This document shows, in pieces, positions 53,684-63,777 of a stretch of 64,000 nucleotides of DNA. Source of the stretch: Lepagella muris (GTDB taxonomy: Bacteria; Bacteroidota; Bacteroidia; Bacteroidales; Muribaculaceae); contig NZ_SRYB01000018.1 of NCBI RefSeq assembly GCF_004793975.1, positions 34,061 through 98,060 of the forward strand. Reading direction: 5' to 3'. Below the pieces are notes generated by a model. It was not told where the DNA came from. It saw only the letters and a program-made list of their open reading frames with translations, and made no database searches. Both the position numbers and the translations under genes were made by a program. Position 1 is the first letter of the stretch. Each line of letters starts with the position of its first letter.

Positions 53684-55240
53684 ATGGAAGAGAGAGTAAG
53701 ATATGGAGTAGGTGAGCAGTCGTTTGAAGTGATGAGATCCAACGGATTCATATACGTCGATAAGACCCGTTACATCGAGACGATAATCAGAGGTAGCCAA
53801 TACTACTTCCTCGGACGTCCGCGCCGCTTTGGGAAGAGTCTGTTTCTTTCCACTCTCAAATGTTTTTTTGAAGGGAAAAGGAAGCTGTTCAAAGGATTAT
53901 ATATAGATACCATTGACTGGGATTGGCAACCATATCCGGTTCTATATATGGACCTTAACGTGGAGAAATATAAGGATCGGGTTGATCTTCGAGCAGTGGT
54001 GTCGAACATGCTTGACCGCTGGGAAAAGGAGTATGGCGTTACTCGTACATCCGACAACGTATCAATACGATTCAGCAATATCATAAGAGGTGCATACGAG
54101 ACCACAGGAAAGAGAGTTGTCATACTCGTGGATGAATATGACAAACCGCTTGTAGGGTCGTTGCATGATGCCGAGAATTTCGATTATTACCGTAATGAAC
54201 TCGCAGCCCTCTATTCTAATTTCAAGAGCAGTGCTGACTATCTGCGGCTCGTTTTCATGACTGGAGTTAGCCGTTTCGGGCACCTGTCGGTGTTTTCAGG
54301 ACTCAACAATATATTAGACGTATCATTCGACGACAGGTATAGTGCTGTATGTGGCATCTCTGAAACGGAATTGGTGGAATATTTCGATGCAGGAATTAAT
54401 TCCCTTGTTGCCCGACATTGTAAGAGCCGGGAAGAGATTCTGTCAGACCTGAAGAGCTGGTATGATGGCTATCGTTTCTCATGCTATGGAGAGGATATGT
54501 ATAATCCATATTCAATAGTATGCGTGATGGATTCAAAGGAATTCCGAAATTATTGGATAAGGTCAGGCCAGCCAACATTATTAGTTGAGCAATTGAAGCG
54601 TATGGATGTCTCATTGAAGGCATTATTAAATACGGAATGCAGTGTAGAGTCATTGATAGGTCTTGATCTTGACAGACCGAGTCCCATAGCATTGGTCTAT
54701 CAGACCGGCTACCTGACGATAAAAGAATATGATAAGGAATTTGATCTCGTGACGTTAGGTTTGCCAAATAAGGAAGTGACAGACGGCTTCATGCGATACC
54801 TGCTGCCAAATTATGTGAATATGCGGGATAATACGGCTGAATCTGTGATAAAGCAATTCATGAGAGATCTGGTTAAAGGGGATGCAGATGCTTTCATGAA
54901 GCGTTTGCAATCATTCTTCTCGTCAGTTTCTTATGAAATGAGGATAGATGATGAGCGTAATTTTCATAATGCCTTGTTGATATTGATGAAACTGATAGGG
55001 CTTTATGTCGATGCAGAATATCGTACATCAGACGGTAGGATTGATATCCTTTTGCAAACGGACAGATTTATATATATTATTGAGTTGAAGTCAGACCATA
55101 CGGCAGAAGCGGCATTGCGACAGATAGATAATAAGCATTATGAATTGCCATTCGTATGCGACGGGAGAAAGATAATAAAAATAGGCGTCAATTTCTCAAC
55201 CAAGATGCGCACTATTAAAGATTGGCTTATCAAAGATTAG
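53684..55240 (+). CDS. AAA-ATPase-like protein with PD-(D/E)XK nuclease-like C-terminus
   Basis: This 518-residue protein belongs to the large Bacteroidetes family with an AAA-ATPase_like N-terminus and a PDDEXK_9 C-terminus. It shows YGVGEQSFEVMRSNGFIYVDKTRYI, a Walker A-like GRPRRFGKSLFLST (about residues 44-57), Walker B VVILVDEYDKP, the sensor region FMTGVSRFGHLSVFSGLNN, and the nuclease core GRIDILLQTDRFIYIIELK near 445-463. Such genes occur in many paralogous copies in gut Bacteroidales; their role is not known and a link to mobile DNA or defence has been suggested only by analogy. It has its own promoter and terminator. Confidence 0.88.
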   Translation: MEERVRYGVGEQSFEVMRSNGFIYVDKTRYIETIIRGSQYYFLGRPRRFGKSLFLSTLKCFFEGKRKLFKGLYIDTIDWDWQPYPVLYMDLNVEKYKDRVDLRAVVSNMLDRWEKEYGVTRTSDNVSIRFSNIIRGAYETTGKRVVILVDEYDKPLVGSLHDAENFDYYRNELAALYSNFKSSADYLRLVFMTGVSRFGHLSVFSGLNNILDVSFDDRYSAVCGISETELVEYFDAGINSLVARHCKSREEILSDLKSWYDGYRFSCYGEDMYNPYSIVCVMDSKEFRNYWIRSGQPTLLVEQLKRMDVSLKALLNTECSVESLIGLDLDRPSPIALVYQTGYLTIKEYDKEFDLVTLGLPNKEVTDGFMRYLLPNYVNMRDNTAESVIKQFMRDLVKGDADAFMKRLQSFFSSVSYEMRIDDERNFHNALLILMKLIGLYVDAEYRTSDGRIDILLQTDRFIYIIELKSDHTAEAALRQIDNKHYELPFVCDGRKIIKIGVNFSTKMRTIKDWLIKD

Positions 55241-55287
55241 ATAAATCTAACTTTATATAGTAAAAAGTGTTATTAAGGTAACTTTAT

Positions 55288-55322
55288 AACAAGGAGACTG
55301 TCAGTCGGGCAGTCTCCTTGTT
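55288..55322. terminator. Terminator between AAA-ATPase and C10 protease genes
   Basis: AACAAGGAGACTG (55288-55300) pairs with CAGTCTCCTTGTT (55310-55322). The two flanking genes converge, so it can serve both strands. Confidence 0.8.
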
Positions 55323-55348
55323 TCGTGATTGGATATTTGTGAGTATTG

Positions 55349-57901
55349 TCAGCGGGCAATCTTCATCTGCTTGCGGACGCCTTTGGCATCGGTGGCAGTT
55401 ACGATATACACGCCTGTCGGAATGTCAGAAAGATCAATCGACACGCTTTCTTTCCCTTCACCTTCGATGCTGCCGACAATCCTGCCGTCGAGAGAATAGA
55501 TGGTCAAGGAGACGATTCCATTGGCAGAAGATGCAGCGACAGAGCGGAGAGCGGAATCAAAGAGAATGCTCATCCCGTCATTATCCTCCGTCAGAGTATC
55601 TACAGATGAACTCTTAAACGTGAAGAATATCGGCAACACATCTTCAATTATTGTGTAAGCATTATTATTTATTGTCAGAAGACTTGCATAATATAATTTA
55701 TCCGGTTCGCCCACATAGAAATTCAAGGATTGAGAGATTGTACATTCCTCATTAGCAGAGAGTGTAGGTATCTGATCAAACGGTGTAATTGTAAGCGGAT
55801 TTCCACCCCCATTAAGGAATGTGGCGATATATATAGGCTTACCGAAATAGCCTTTCTCATTATATAGAGAGCAATTGAAAGGAATGTCCGATTTATCAGC
55901 TACTTGATATAGTCTTGTTTGGGATCCATCTGTCAGTTCTATCATTTGATATTCAGAATCAGGAATTGAGAAATCAGTCACAGCGATGCTTGTATTCGCA
56001 AGATTGATATTCATTGTCACTTGTTCCTTCCAATCATATAGTGTTTCAGTATTGGGGTCATACCACATTAACGTGTATATCTGTCTGGAAGATGGAGCGG
56101 ATGCATCATCCACTACTTCAAAGTTGGAGGAGAATTCCTGGGTGATTGAGTCGTTGGCAGGGATAGTCAATGTGATACCTTCTGCAAGCATCTGCATTTT
56201 ATTTTTTGAATAAAGTACAGGATAGAAACTCCTTGTCGCCTCCTTCTCTGAATGATTTCTTACAGATATGCTAAATCGAGATGCATTACCATAGTAAAGG
56301 GGGGTCAGTAGTTCTGATTCAGTGATTGAAATATAAGGTGTCTCCAATTCTTCAACTGATATAGAATTTCCGGATTTGGTAAATAATATGTAGTTGTAGG
56401 CATCGTCAGAGGTCAGAACGGGAAGATAAGAGTCGTCATCAGTCCCTTCAGCTTTGCAGCAGACGGTAGCACGATATTTTCCGTTGGATAAAGAAGAGGG
56501 AATTGTGAATGAGACATTCCCTGAAATTCCTTGGAATTGCAGATTATAACTTCCGTCGCCTATATTTGTGATAGTTGGCGCACCTACACTTTCAGATTTG
56601 ATTGTCAGATAAACAGGATCAGAAGATTTCTCTTCAATAGACGTAATGCTTACGCCTATTGAAGCCTTTACTGCTTGCACTCCCATATTCATCCACTTTC
56701 CTATGGAATTGTTGTATTTAAGCTTAAGCGACATTTTGTTCCCGGTAACAGTTGCTGTCAGCCATCCGCCTTGCACAAGACGAGGGTTTTGTACGGGTGT
56801 AGCCTCCGGCTGTATACCTACAACAATGTCCTGTCCGAAGTTAAAACCACCACCGGTACCGCCACCGGTGCCGACAGCCCCGGGATTTAATGCGTCAAGT
56901 AGAAAATAGCCGTCAGACATACCACCCCATCCCCAATTGAAATGGAAATAACCATTGCCGTCATACCCATCGCAAACGAATTCATGTCCCACAGAAGATG
57001 AGCGGCCACCATATAATACCGGACGTTTGGCTGCAAGTTCCGCATAGATTATATTCTCCCATTCTGTAGCCGACAGATAGTCTCGGTTTAGATATTGTAG
57101 GTTGGGGTTATATTTGAAATTCTCAAATAATGCTTTCGCTGCGTTGATTGATAGAGCTCCTGAACTGTTGGGGGTATATGCCATGTCGCATGAATATCCA
57201 CAAGCCTTCATTAGATAAGCCACGGCAGCTGCCTGCTCGTCGGTATAGCTTCCGTTATAGGAGTCGATCATGTTTCCCCAGTCGAATTTTTTCTGTCTGA
57301 ACTGAAGCACGTCCTGCTTACCAGTGTCAGGTAATTTTATTATGCCGGCGCCTGTTCCAACTTCCGGATATTTCCAATAGTTCATCACTTGAGCCATCGC
57401 TGTGGCGACACAGCCGGTAGGTGTTTTGGTGCCGTTCACCTTGGGGCAATCATTATTGAATGGAGTGCCCTGATTCCAAATTGTTGACAATAAAGGTGAT
57501 ATTTCTGTTTTCCCACTTCTTGAGGTGGATGAATATTGAGCATACCCACTATTCCTCGCGTATTCAATCTGTCGTCCGCACTCCTCAATCCACCATTTCA
57601 TTTGAGGTGGCATTTCCTCAGAATTGAAAGAAGAGTTGTCAGAATAACCCAGTATCGGTGCCGCAACATCATCGGCACTGATCATTATGTATCCATCGGT
57701 ATGCAGATTGTCAAAAATATATACTGTGGGTTCTCCGGATTTTGTAAGAGATGTGAATACGGGGAGCGTATTCATGCTTCTTGTAGGTGTAATTTTGGAA
57801 AGCCCGGCTCGTTTAAGGGCTTGTTCCGGCGTAAGGGTTTCTGCCGAGATAAGTCCGGCAACCGATAACGCAGATAACAATGAGAGTAAGTATTTATTCA
57901 T
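55349..57901 (-). CDS. C10 (streptopain-like) cysteine protease with a type IX secretion tail
   Basis: This 850-residue protein has a signal peptide (ending GLISAE), a propeptide of the Spi type (PEQALKRAG, VYIFDNLHTDGYIMISADD), and the C10 catalytic domain with cysteine near 164 in PTGCVATAMAQVMNYWKYP and histidine near 306 in VGHEFVCDGYDGNGYFHFNWGWGG. Several beta-sandwich domains follow, and the end (LTIYSLDGRIVGSIEGEG, VSIDLSDIPTGVYIVTATD, KQMKIAR) matches a type A type IX secretion sorting domain. It is likely exported to the surface or medium and self-activated by propeptide cleavage. It lies next to a SusCD pair that could import the peptides it makes. Confidence 0.92.
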   Translation of the reverse strand: MNKYLLSLLSALSVAGLISAETLTPEQALKRAGLSKITPTRSMNTLPVFTSLTKSGEPTVYIFDNLHTDGYIMISADDVAAPILGYSDNSSFNSEEMPPQMKWWIEECGRQIEYARNSGYAQYSSTSRSGKTEISPLLSTIWNQGTPFNNDCPKVNGTKTPTGCVATAMAQVMNYWKYPEVGTGAGIIKLPDTGKQDVLQFRQKKFDWGNMIDSYNGSYTDEQAAAVAYLMKACGYSCDMAYTPNSSGALSINAAKALFENFKYNPNLQYLNRDYLSATEWENIIYAELAAKRPVLYGGRSSSVGHEFVCDGYDGNGYFHFNWGWGGMSDGYFLLDALNPGAVGTGGGTGGGFNFGQDIVVGIQPEATPVQNPRLVQGGWLTATVTGNKMSLKLKYNNSIGKWMNMGVQAVKASIGVSITSIEEKSSDPVYLTIKSESVGAPTITNIGDGSYNLQFQGISGNVSFTIPSSLSNGKYRATVCCKAEGTDDDSYLPVLTSDDAYNYILFTKSGNSISVEELETPYISITESELLTPLYYGNASRFSISVRNHSEKEATRSFYPVLYSKNKMQMLAEGITLTIPANDSITQEFSSNFEVVDDASAPSSRQIYTLMWYDPNTETLYDWKEQVTMNINLANTSIAVTDFSIPDSEYQMIELTDGSQTRLYQVADKSDIPFNCSLYNEKGYFGKPIYIATFLNGGGNPLTITPFDQIPTLSANEECTISQSLNFYVGEPDKLYYASLLTINNNAYTIIEDVLPIFFTFKSSSVDTLTEDNDGMSILFDSALRSVAASSANGIVSLTIYSLDGRIVGSIEGEGKESVSIDLSDIPTGVYIVTATDAKGVRKQMKIAR

Positions 57902-57920
57902 AAGTGTCAGGTATTTTTTA

Positions 57921-57951
57921 CAAAACTACATAAATTATCTGTCTTTTCAAA
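57921..57951 (-). promoter_or_regulatory. Promoter of the C10 protease gene
   Basis: On the minus strand TTTG (57948-57951), 19 bases, TAGTTTTG (57921-57928): a full consensus match with the ATG only about 20 bases further on. The leader is very short. Confidence 0.7.
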
Positions 57952-57969
57952 AAATATACTATTATCTTT

Positions 57970-58010
57970 AATAAAAAAGGATGTATCAGAGAAATTTCTC
58001 TGATACATCC
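57970..58010 (-). terminator. Terminator of the SusCD-lipoprotein operon
   Basis: A 16-bp perfect stem (GGATGTATCAGAGAAA with its complement, 57979-58010) is followed on the minus strand by TTTTTTATT. It lies 28 bases after the lipoprotein stop and separates that operon from the protease gene. Confidence 0.88.
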
Positions 58011-58038
58011 AAGATTATGTCATTCAACAATCAGAAAT

Positions 58039-58932
58039 TCACTGACGGGTCATACTCATATTTGATGAGAGGTCATATACTCCAAGAGCATCGGAAATAT
58101 CCTGAGCTGCTACATAATAAACAATTGTTGCTTCCGGATCAAAGGTGATGGTCTTCAGATCTTCACTGAATGTACCCCTGATCGCACCGGGGGCGGTGGA
58201 CATTCCGTTCAACGCATAGATTAGGTATGATTCGTTATACCACATGAACGGTTCGGGAAGTTCCATCTCTATATAGCATTCGCCGGTTGCTTCATCGTTA
58301 TAGAATTTCAGAGACAGTTCATTCTGATAGCCAAGCAGTCCGCTCAGATAAAGCTCATTGCCATATTCCTTGGATCCTTCATCATACCCGCCTATCGTCA
58401 TTGTCCATGAAGCAGGATTGCCATCATAATCATTGAAGCTAAAGTTCCAAGTGCCTTGGACTTTCTCGTAAGGCACGGAATCATTATCTTTCAGGATTAC
58501 GACAGTGGTGGCGGCGCTTCCGATTGTCGCGCCTTCAGCCGATTCAATCCTGATGGTGAAAGACCGATCTGGATTCTCTTCAAGGTCATCAACCGTGCTT
58601 ATTTCCACGTTTGCGGTTTTCTCATCTGCCGGGATATTGATTGTCTCAGAAGTGATGATATAGTTGCCGCTCCATTTGCCCTCCTTCTCCTCAAAGGGAA
58701 GGGCGGGGTTAGATGCGGAAGCTTCAACCACAATTTTCACTTTTACCGGACCGTTAGGGTCTCCGGTCACTTTTACGGGGACATTGAATGTGCCGGCATT
58801 CTCCTTCACCGTAATCTCGCTCTTTGCCATCTCTACAGTCACGTCTGACGCACTGTTGAAATCATTATCGTCAGAACATGCTGTCAGCATGAATGCTCCG
58901 GCTGCCAAAGCAAATAACTTTACATATTTCAT
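58039..58932 (-). CDS. Lipoprotein with Calx-beta-like domain, SusCD-linked
   Basis: This 297-residue lipoprotein has its signal in MKYVKLFALAAGAFMLTACSDDNDF, with acidic residues after the cysteine as in surface-exported Bacteroidetes lipoproteins. The first half looks like a Calx-beta domain (VEMAKSEITVKENAGTFNVPVKVTG, NIPADEKTANVEISTVDDLEENPDRSFTIRI). The second half is an unknown beta-rich domain starting YEKVQGTWNFSFNDYDGNPASWTMTIGGYD. It is the third gene of the operon after SusC and SusD, the place of accessory surface binding proteins, and may bind the protein or glycan cargo. Confidence 0.78.
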   Translation of the reverse strand: MKYVKLFALAAGAFMLTACSDDNDFNSASDVTVEMAKSEITVKENAGTFNVPVKVTGDPNGPVKVKIVVEASASNPALPFEEKEGKWSGNYIITSETINIPADEKTANVEISTVDDLEENPDRSFTIRIESAEGATIGSAATTVVILKDNDSVPYEKVQGTWNFSFNDYDGNPASWTMTIGGYDEGSKEYGNELYLSGLLGYQNELSLKFYNDEATGECYIEMELPEPFMWYNESYLIYALNGMSTAPGAIRGTFSEDLKTITFDPEATIVYYVAAQDISDALGVYDLSSNMSMTRQ

Positions 58933-58970
58933 ATATATAAGCTGTCTTGTCTGTTATTGATTAATAATGA

Positions 58971-60509
58971 TTAGTAGCCCGGATTCTGCTGACCTTCGAG
59001 CTGGGGATTGGTCTCCAGCTCACCTGTGGGAATTGGAAGAATCAGACGATAGTAACCGGGTTCGTAAGTCACGTTCATGCTTGCAGGGATAAGTATTGAG
59101 GGCACGTCCTCATAAATATCCTCATAAGCGGTAGAACGGCTGAAACCGAGATTCCAACGGCGCAGGTCGCTTATACGGAAGCCTTCGCCGATGAGTTCCT
59201 TGGTGCGCTCTTCACGCACTTGGTTCACGAGGTTCTGTCCGGAATAAGTCTGCTCCTCATAATCTGCGATACGGGCAGCTCGCAGTGTGTTGAGTGCAGT
59301 GTTTGCCTTATTTGCATCAGTAGAAGCTGAAGCCTCAGCTATGATAAGATACATTTCGCTAAGACGGAATGGCTTGGGCAGATTCTTCAATGCATTTGTA
59401 GAACCTGTATTGAGAAGAGGGTTACCCGGATATTTCACAAAACAGGGAGCTACAACGCTTGCACCGTTTACAGAGAGTGCGCGAGGTTCAAAGAACCACT
59501 CATAACGTATGTCTTTTTCAGAATCATACATTCCGAGAGCATTCTGAGTAGCAACATAGTCTGCCTTATCAGTGGATGAGTTGATCCAAGCCTCACCGAT
59601 AGCAGCTACTGCAGAAGATTGGGCTTGGTCACCATAAGGTACAAAGATAAGTTCAGATCCTTCATCATTTGTCCATATCGCTGGATAAAGATCTCGGTCA
59701 GTGAGTGTATAGCTACCCTCATTGATGACTTTCTCAGCCTTTGCAATGGCTGTGGCGTTATCACCTTTCAGCAAGGCAATACGGGCCTGAAGAGCAAGGA
59801 CAGTAAATGTACTCAAATAAGGGGCATTGGCACTTAGGTTTGCCTGTGCATCCTTGGCGGAAGATTTCTCATAAGCCTCCAGATCGTTGTAGGCATCGGC
59901 AAGGTCTTTTTCAATGAGATTAAAAGTCTCTGCCAAAGATGAACGACCGGGATATGTAGAGTATTCGCTGGACGGATGATAGACTGTCTCCAAAGGCATT
60001 CCTGAAGCCGGAGTGGTGGGCTCTACGTTTGTGTATGACTGACAGAATGTGTCTGTCAGGTAATAATAATAGTATGCACGCGCCCATTTTGCCTCACCGC
60101 GGTAGCGCTCGAGTAGCAGTTTGGTGTTTGCATCAATTCCCTCCCTGTTGATAAGAACCTCCAGTTTTGGAAGAAAATAATTGACGTTGGCGATATACTT
60201 ATAAGGGTATTCCCATAAATCTTCCAGATCATTATCAGAAGAGGTAAAAGAACTGATGCTGAACGGACCGAGACGATTACCATTGATCTGAGTGCCAACG
60301 AACATGTCGGCCTGCATCTCCTGACTATAGATGAATGTGCCGTTTGACACCGAACGGATGTTGCTGTAGATGCCATTGCGGAATTTTGTGGCATCTGCCG
60401 TGGTCTGAATGGCGGTCTCATCATTCAGTTTTCCGGCAGGCTCTTCATTCATGCTGCATGAAGTGAAAAGCGTTCCAGTAAGAATAAAACTATATATTAA
60501 CTTTTTCAT
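58971..60509 (-). CDS. SusD/RagB-family lipoprotein (second locus)
   Basis: This 512-residue lipoprotein begins MKKLIYSFILTGTLFTSCSMNEEP. The SusD signs are RNGIYSNIRSVSNG, the TPR segment YRGEAKWARAYYYYYLTDTFCQ, LALQARIALLKGDNATAI, and VREERTKELIGEGFRISDLRRWNLG near the end. It forms the surface lid of the SusC transporter encoded 20 bases upstream. Its sequence is not close to the SusD at 33216, so a different cargo is expected. Confidence 0.92.
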   Translation of the reverse strand: MKKLIYSFILTGTLFTSCSMNEEPAGKLNDETAIQTTADATKFRNGIYSNIRSVSNGTFIYSQEMQADMFVGTQINGNRLGPFSISSFTSSDNDLEDLWEYPYKYIANVNYFLPKLEVLINREGIDANTKLLLERYRGEAKWARAYYYYYLTDTFCQSYTNVEPTTPASGMPLETVYHPSSEYSTYPGRSSLAETFNLIEKDLADAYNDLEAYEKSSAKDAQANLSANAPYLSTFTVLALQARIALLKGDNATAIAKAEKVINEGSYTLTDRDLYPAIWTNDEGSELIFVPYGDQAQSSAVAAIGEAWINSSTDKADYVATQNALGMYDSEKDIRYEWFFEPRALSVNGASVVAPCFVKYPGNPLLNTGSTNALKNLPKPFRLSEMYLIIAEASASTDANKANTALNTLRAARIADYEEQTYSGQNLVNQVREERTKELIGEGFRISDLRRWNLGFSRSTAYEDIYEDVPSILIPASMNVTYEPGYYRLILPIPTGELETNPQLEGQQNPGY

Positions 60510-60529
60510 AAAATTAATGTCAATGGAAA

Positions 60530-63500
60530 TTAGAATGAAACTTCAACACCCAACTCATACTGACGGGTATTCGGATATTTGAAAAGGAATACATTTGTCT
60601 GAGGTTCCGGATCAAAACCGGTAAAATCTGTGAATGTCAATAGATTTCTACCGGTGAAGTGGAATACTACATTGTTAAGCCTCATGGCATCAAGTGCAAC
60701 CTGAGGGAGCGCGTAGGTCAACGTGACATTCTTCAGGCGAAGGAAAGATGCATCTTCAATAAGACGGGTATCGAATTGTATCTGTTCTGTAGCGTTAGGA
60801 TAAATTGTTACGTCTCCTGGTTTTGTCCACACATCGAGCATGCCTACAGCCTGGTTCTGACCGTTGCCCTGTGCTGCATTATACATGAAATAGTTGTCGT
60901 TGTTTGTCATGTATTTTTTTGCCGCCCAGTTGAAGTCAACGGAAAGACCGAATCCCTTGTATCGCAAGTTTGTGCCGAATCCGCCGGTCCATGGAGCATA
61001 CTGGCTCTTGCCTGTCATCACGGAGTTCTCCTCTTCATTGTAGACTTTCGTGATGTTGTCGTTTTTGTCAAGCCACATCTGTTTGCCGTCGCGAGGATCG
61101 ACTCCGATGTAACGCACGGAATAGAGCTCACCGGCAGAGTGCCCTACCTCATAACGCAGTCCGGTGTTGGGAATTACGTAGCTGTCACGTCCGTTGAAGA
61201 GTTCGGTGATTTCATTCTTGTTGTAGTTGAAATTGCAACGTACAGACCAGTTCCAGTCTTTAGTGTGAATGATGTCGGCTATCACATTAACATCAACACC
61301 CGTATTGGTCATTGATCCGATATTTCCATATCCTGACTCATATCCAGTGGTGAAGCTCCAAGGAATTTTCATGAGCATATCCTTAGTGGTTTTCTTATAG
61401 AAATCAATGTCGGCAGTGAAGATGTTGAGAGCTTTGAAGCGCACGCCTACGTCAAATGATTCAACAGTCTCCCATGTGAGGTCATTGTTGCTTGCACCCG
61501 TAAGAGTCGAAGAGGATATGTTATCACCGGGACCATAGTTGTTGCCTGAACCGACAGTGCCGAAATACATGTAGTTGTCGATGCTGGAGTTACCGGTGGT
61601 GCCGTAGCTGATGCGGGCCTGAAGTTCGTTAAGCCATTCTACATCGTTAAGGAACAATTCGTTTTTGGCATTCCACATTGCGCCTACAGAGTAGAAATTG
61701 GCCCAACGATGTTTGGGTGCAAACTTTGAGCTACCGTCACGACGGTAAGAGGCCTCAAAGAAATAACGGTTGTTGAAATCGTAGTTAAACTTGAAGAATA
61801 TCGAGTTGAATGTGGAATTGTCGAGATTCTGCACTTGCTCCTTGGGAAGGGCAGAGGTGCCTTGCTGGAGCAGCATCATTCGGCGGTCGCTTTGTCCGGT
61901 GGTGAGTGCATAGAAATCATTGTCGCGGGTGATGATTGATTCTTCACCGGCAAGAACCGTGAAATTGTGCAGGTCGCGGAGATTGAATTGATATTCTGCG
62001 GTATGAGTGTAAGTAAACGAAGTGTATCTTTCAAAACGCTGCTGGTTTGAACCGGTGTTGATTGCTCCCACAGCAGCAGAGCCTACTTTATCGCCCATAG
62101 GAGTGATATACGACTCGTATGGAAGGTTTTTATTGTCAAGACGATAGTCAATGGCATCGACAGATTGTTGAGCCTTTAGGATAAGTCCGGGTATCGGGTT
62201 TATCTGTTCGTAGAGGTTGACGTTGGCAGTGACCTTAGTGCGATATGTCGATTTGTTGCCGGAGTAGAAATCGGGAGTGTTGAAACCGCAGTAATGAAGA
62301 TATTTTGCCTGATCGCCCCATTGAATGTTGCCATTGTCATCAAAGGTATAATAATAGGGGGAATCATACGGGAATGCCATACGGGCGAATACCATTGGGT
62401 TGGCGAGATACACGCCCTCTGAAGTTACATTGGCATTCTGTGAATATTTGGTGTAGCCAAGATTGGTCTGAAGACCGATTCTTAACCAGTCATTGACTTT
62501 GCTATTGATATTGGCACGTAAGGTCTCACGACGCATGTCGGATTCTGTGATGATACCTTCTGCATCATAATGGTTGAGAGAGATGTAGTAGTTGATATTC
62601 TCGCCACCACCACTTAGTGATGCATCTACGGAATATGTCGGTGCGCTGTTGTTGAATACTTGATCGCGCCAATTGGTCGAGATTCCGTATTTGTCAACAA
62701 TCTGACGCACTTCGTCTGATACCGGAGATCCGATTTTATCGCGGAATTCAATATATTGTTGAGAGTTCATCATGTCAACATTGTCTTCCACCATCTGTGA
62801 CCATCCGTAGTTCGCACGGATAGAAAGTTTCGGCTTGCCGCCGAATGCACCTCTCTTTGAGGTTATTACAATGACACCATTAGCAGCACGTGAACCATAA
62901 ATGGCAACAGATGCTGCGTCTTTCAACACTGTGATGTTCTGTATGTCGTTCGGGTTAAGAGTGGTGAATACAGATTGAGTTACAGGAGCACCGTCAAGAA
63001 TAAAAAGAGGGGTGTTGCCTGCATTAAGTGAATTAACGCCACGTATGCGGATAGCATTGTCAGTAGATGAGGGGTCGCCTGATCCGGAGAAGATGTTAAG
63101 ACCGGAAACCTGTCCTTGCAGACCATCTACGAAAGTAGCGGTAGGAAGATTGTCAAGCGCTTTTTCACCTACTACTGCGACAGAACCGACTACGGAACCG
63201 AGTTTTTTACTTGATCCATAGCCCATGACAACCACATCATCAAGACTTGTGTCAACGGTTGTAAGTTTTATGACCATTCCGTCGGTTACGGTTACGGTCT
63301 CGGTTTTCATACCGACGTATGACACCTGGATTTTATTCACATCCTGCGGAAGAGTGATCGTGAATTTTCCGTCGATGTCAGTGGCGGTTCCTCTACCTCC
63401 GCCTACGGGCATTACCGTGGCACCGATGAGTGGCTCATTGGTGGTAGCGTCAATCACTGTGCCGTGATAGGTGCGGGTCTGGGCCGAGAGAGACCAGGTG

Positions 63501-63541
63501 CACGCCATCAGCGTCATCAAGATTAAAAACAATTTTCTCAT
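60530..63541 (-). CDS. SusC/RagA-family TonB-dependent transporter (second locus)
   Basis: This 1003-residue protein has a signal peptide (MRKLFLILMTLMACTWSLSAQ), a carboxypeptidase-regulatory-like domain (YHGTVIDATTNEPLIGATVMPVGGGRG), a TonB-box-like LDDVVVMGYGSSK near 105-117, a plug with PLFILDGAPVTQSVFTTLNPNDIQNITVLKDAASVAIYG, and a barrel ending YELGVEVSF. It imports a surface-bound ligand with its SusD partner. No glycoside hydrolase or hybrid regulator is nearby. A protease is the only enzyme, so peptides or glycopeptides are plausible cargo, as for RagAB. Confidence 0.95.
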   Translation of the reverse strand: MRKLFLILMTLMACTWSLSAQTRTYHGTVIDATTNEPLIGATVMPVGGGRGTATDIDGKFTITLPQDVNKIQVSYVGMKTETVTVTDGMVIKLTTVDTSLDDVVVMGYGSSKKLGSVVGSVAVVGEKALDNLPTATFVDGLQGQVSGLNIFSGSGDPSSTDNAIRIRGVNSLNAGNTPLFILDGAPVTQSVFTTLNPNDIQNITVLKDAASVAIYGSRAANGVIVITSKRGAFGGKPKLSIRANYGWSQMVEDNVDMMNSQQYIEFRDKIGSPVSDEVRQIVDKYGISTNWRDQVFNNSAPTYSVDASLSGGGENINYYISLNHYDAEGIITESDMRRETLRANINSKVNDWLRIGLQTNLGYTKYSQNANVTSEGVYLANPMVFARMAFPYDSPYYYTFDDNGNIQWGDQAKYLHYCGFNTPDFYSGNKSTYRTKVTANVNLYEQINPIPGLILKAQQSVDAIDYRLDNKNLPYESYITPMGDKVGSAAVGAINTGSNQQRFERYTSFTYTHTAEYQFNLRDLHNFTVLAGEESIITRDNDFYALTTGQSDRRMMLLQQGTSALPKEQVQNLDNSTFNSIFFKFNYDFNNRYFFEASYRRDGSSKFAPKHRWANFYSVGAMWNAKNELFLNDVEWLNELQARISYGTTGNSSIDNYMYFGTVGSGNNYGPGDNISSSTLTGASNNDLTWETVESFDVGVRFKALNIFTADIDFYKKTTKDMLMKIPWSFTTGYESGYGNIGSMTNTGVDVNVIADIIHTKDWNWSVRCNFNYNKNEITELFNGRDSYVIPNTGLRYEVGHSAGELYSVRYIGVDPRDGKQMWLDKNDNITKVYNEEENSVMTGKSQYAPWTGGFGTNLRYKGFGLSVDFNWAAKKYMTNNDNYFMYNAAQGNGQNQAVGMLDVWTKPGDVTIYPNATEQIQFDTRLIEDASFLRLKNVTLTYALPQVALDAMRLNNVVFHFTGRNLLTFTDFTGFDPEPQTNVFLFKYPNTRQYELGVEVSF

Positions 63542-63777
63542 ACGTAATAATTTTGAGATGAAGTTATTATTGTTTGGTGTATGTAGTCTAATGATACATT
63601 GTTTTGTTTGTCTGTCCGTAAAAAAATTATGAATGACAAAATGGGGTTATTGCCGTCATAATGTCATTCATGGAGAGATATTAAGGTATGTTTATATAAT
63701 TTCGTTTTGTCTGGTTGAAGTGAACGGTAAAGTGTCCGCCGGATTTCCATCAGGAGGAGAGGTTGGAAAACGGATTG

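Noticed and set aside
53473..53751. 92-residue minus-strand frame containing FFYYFCRNYI
   Set aside because: The shared peptide with the extended SGNH frame comes from the 29-base promoter repeat, not from coding homology; it also overlaps the start of the AAA-ATPase gene.
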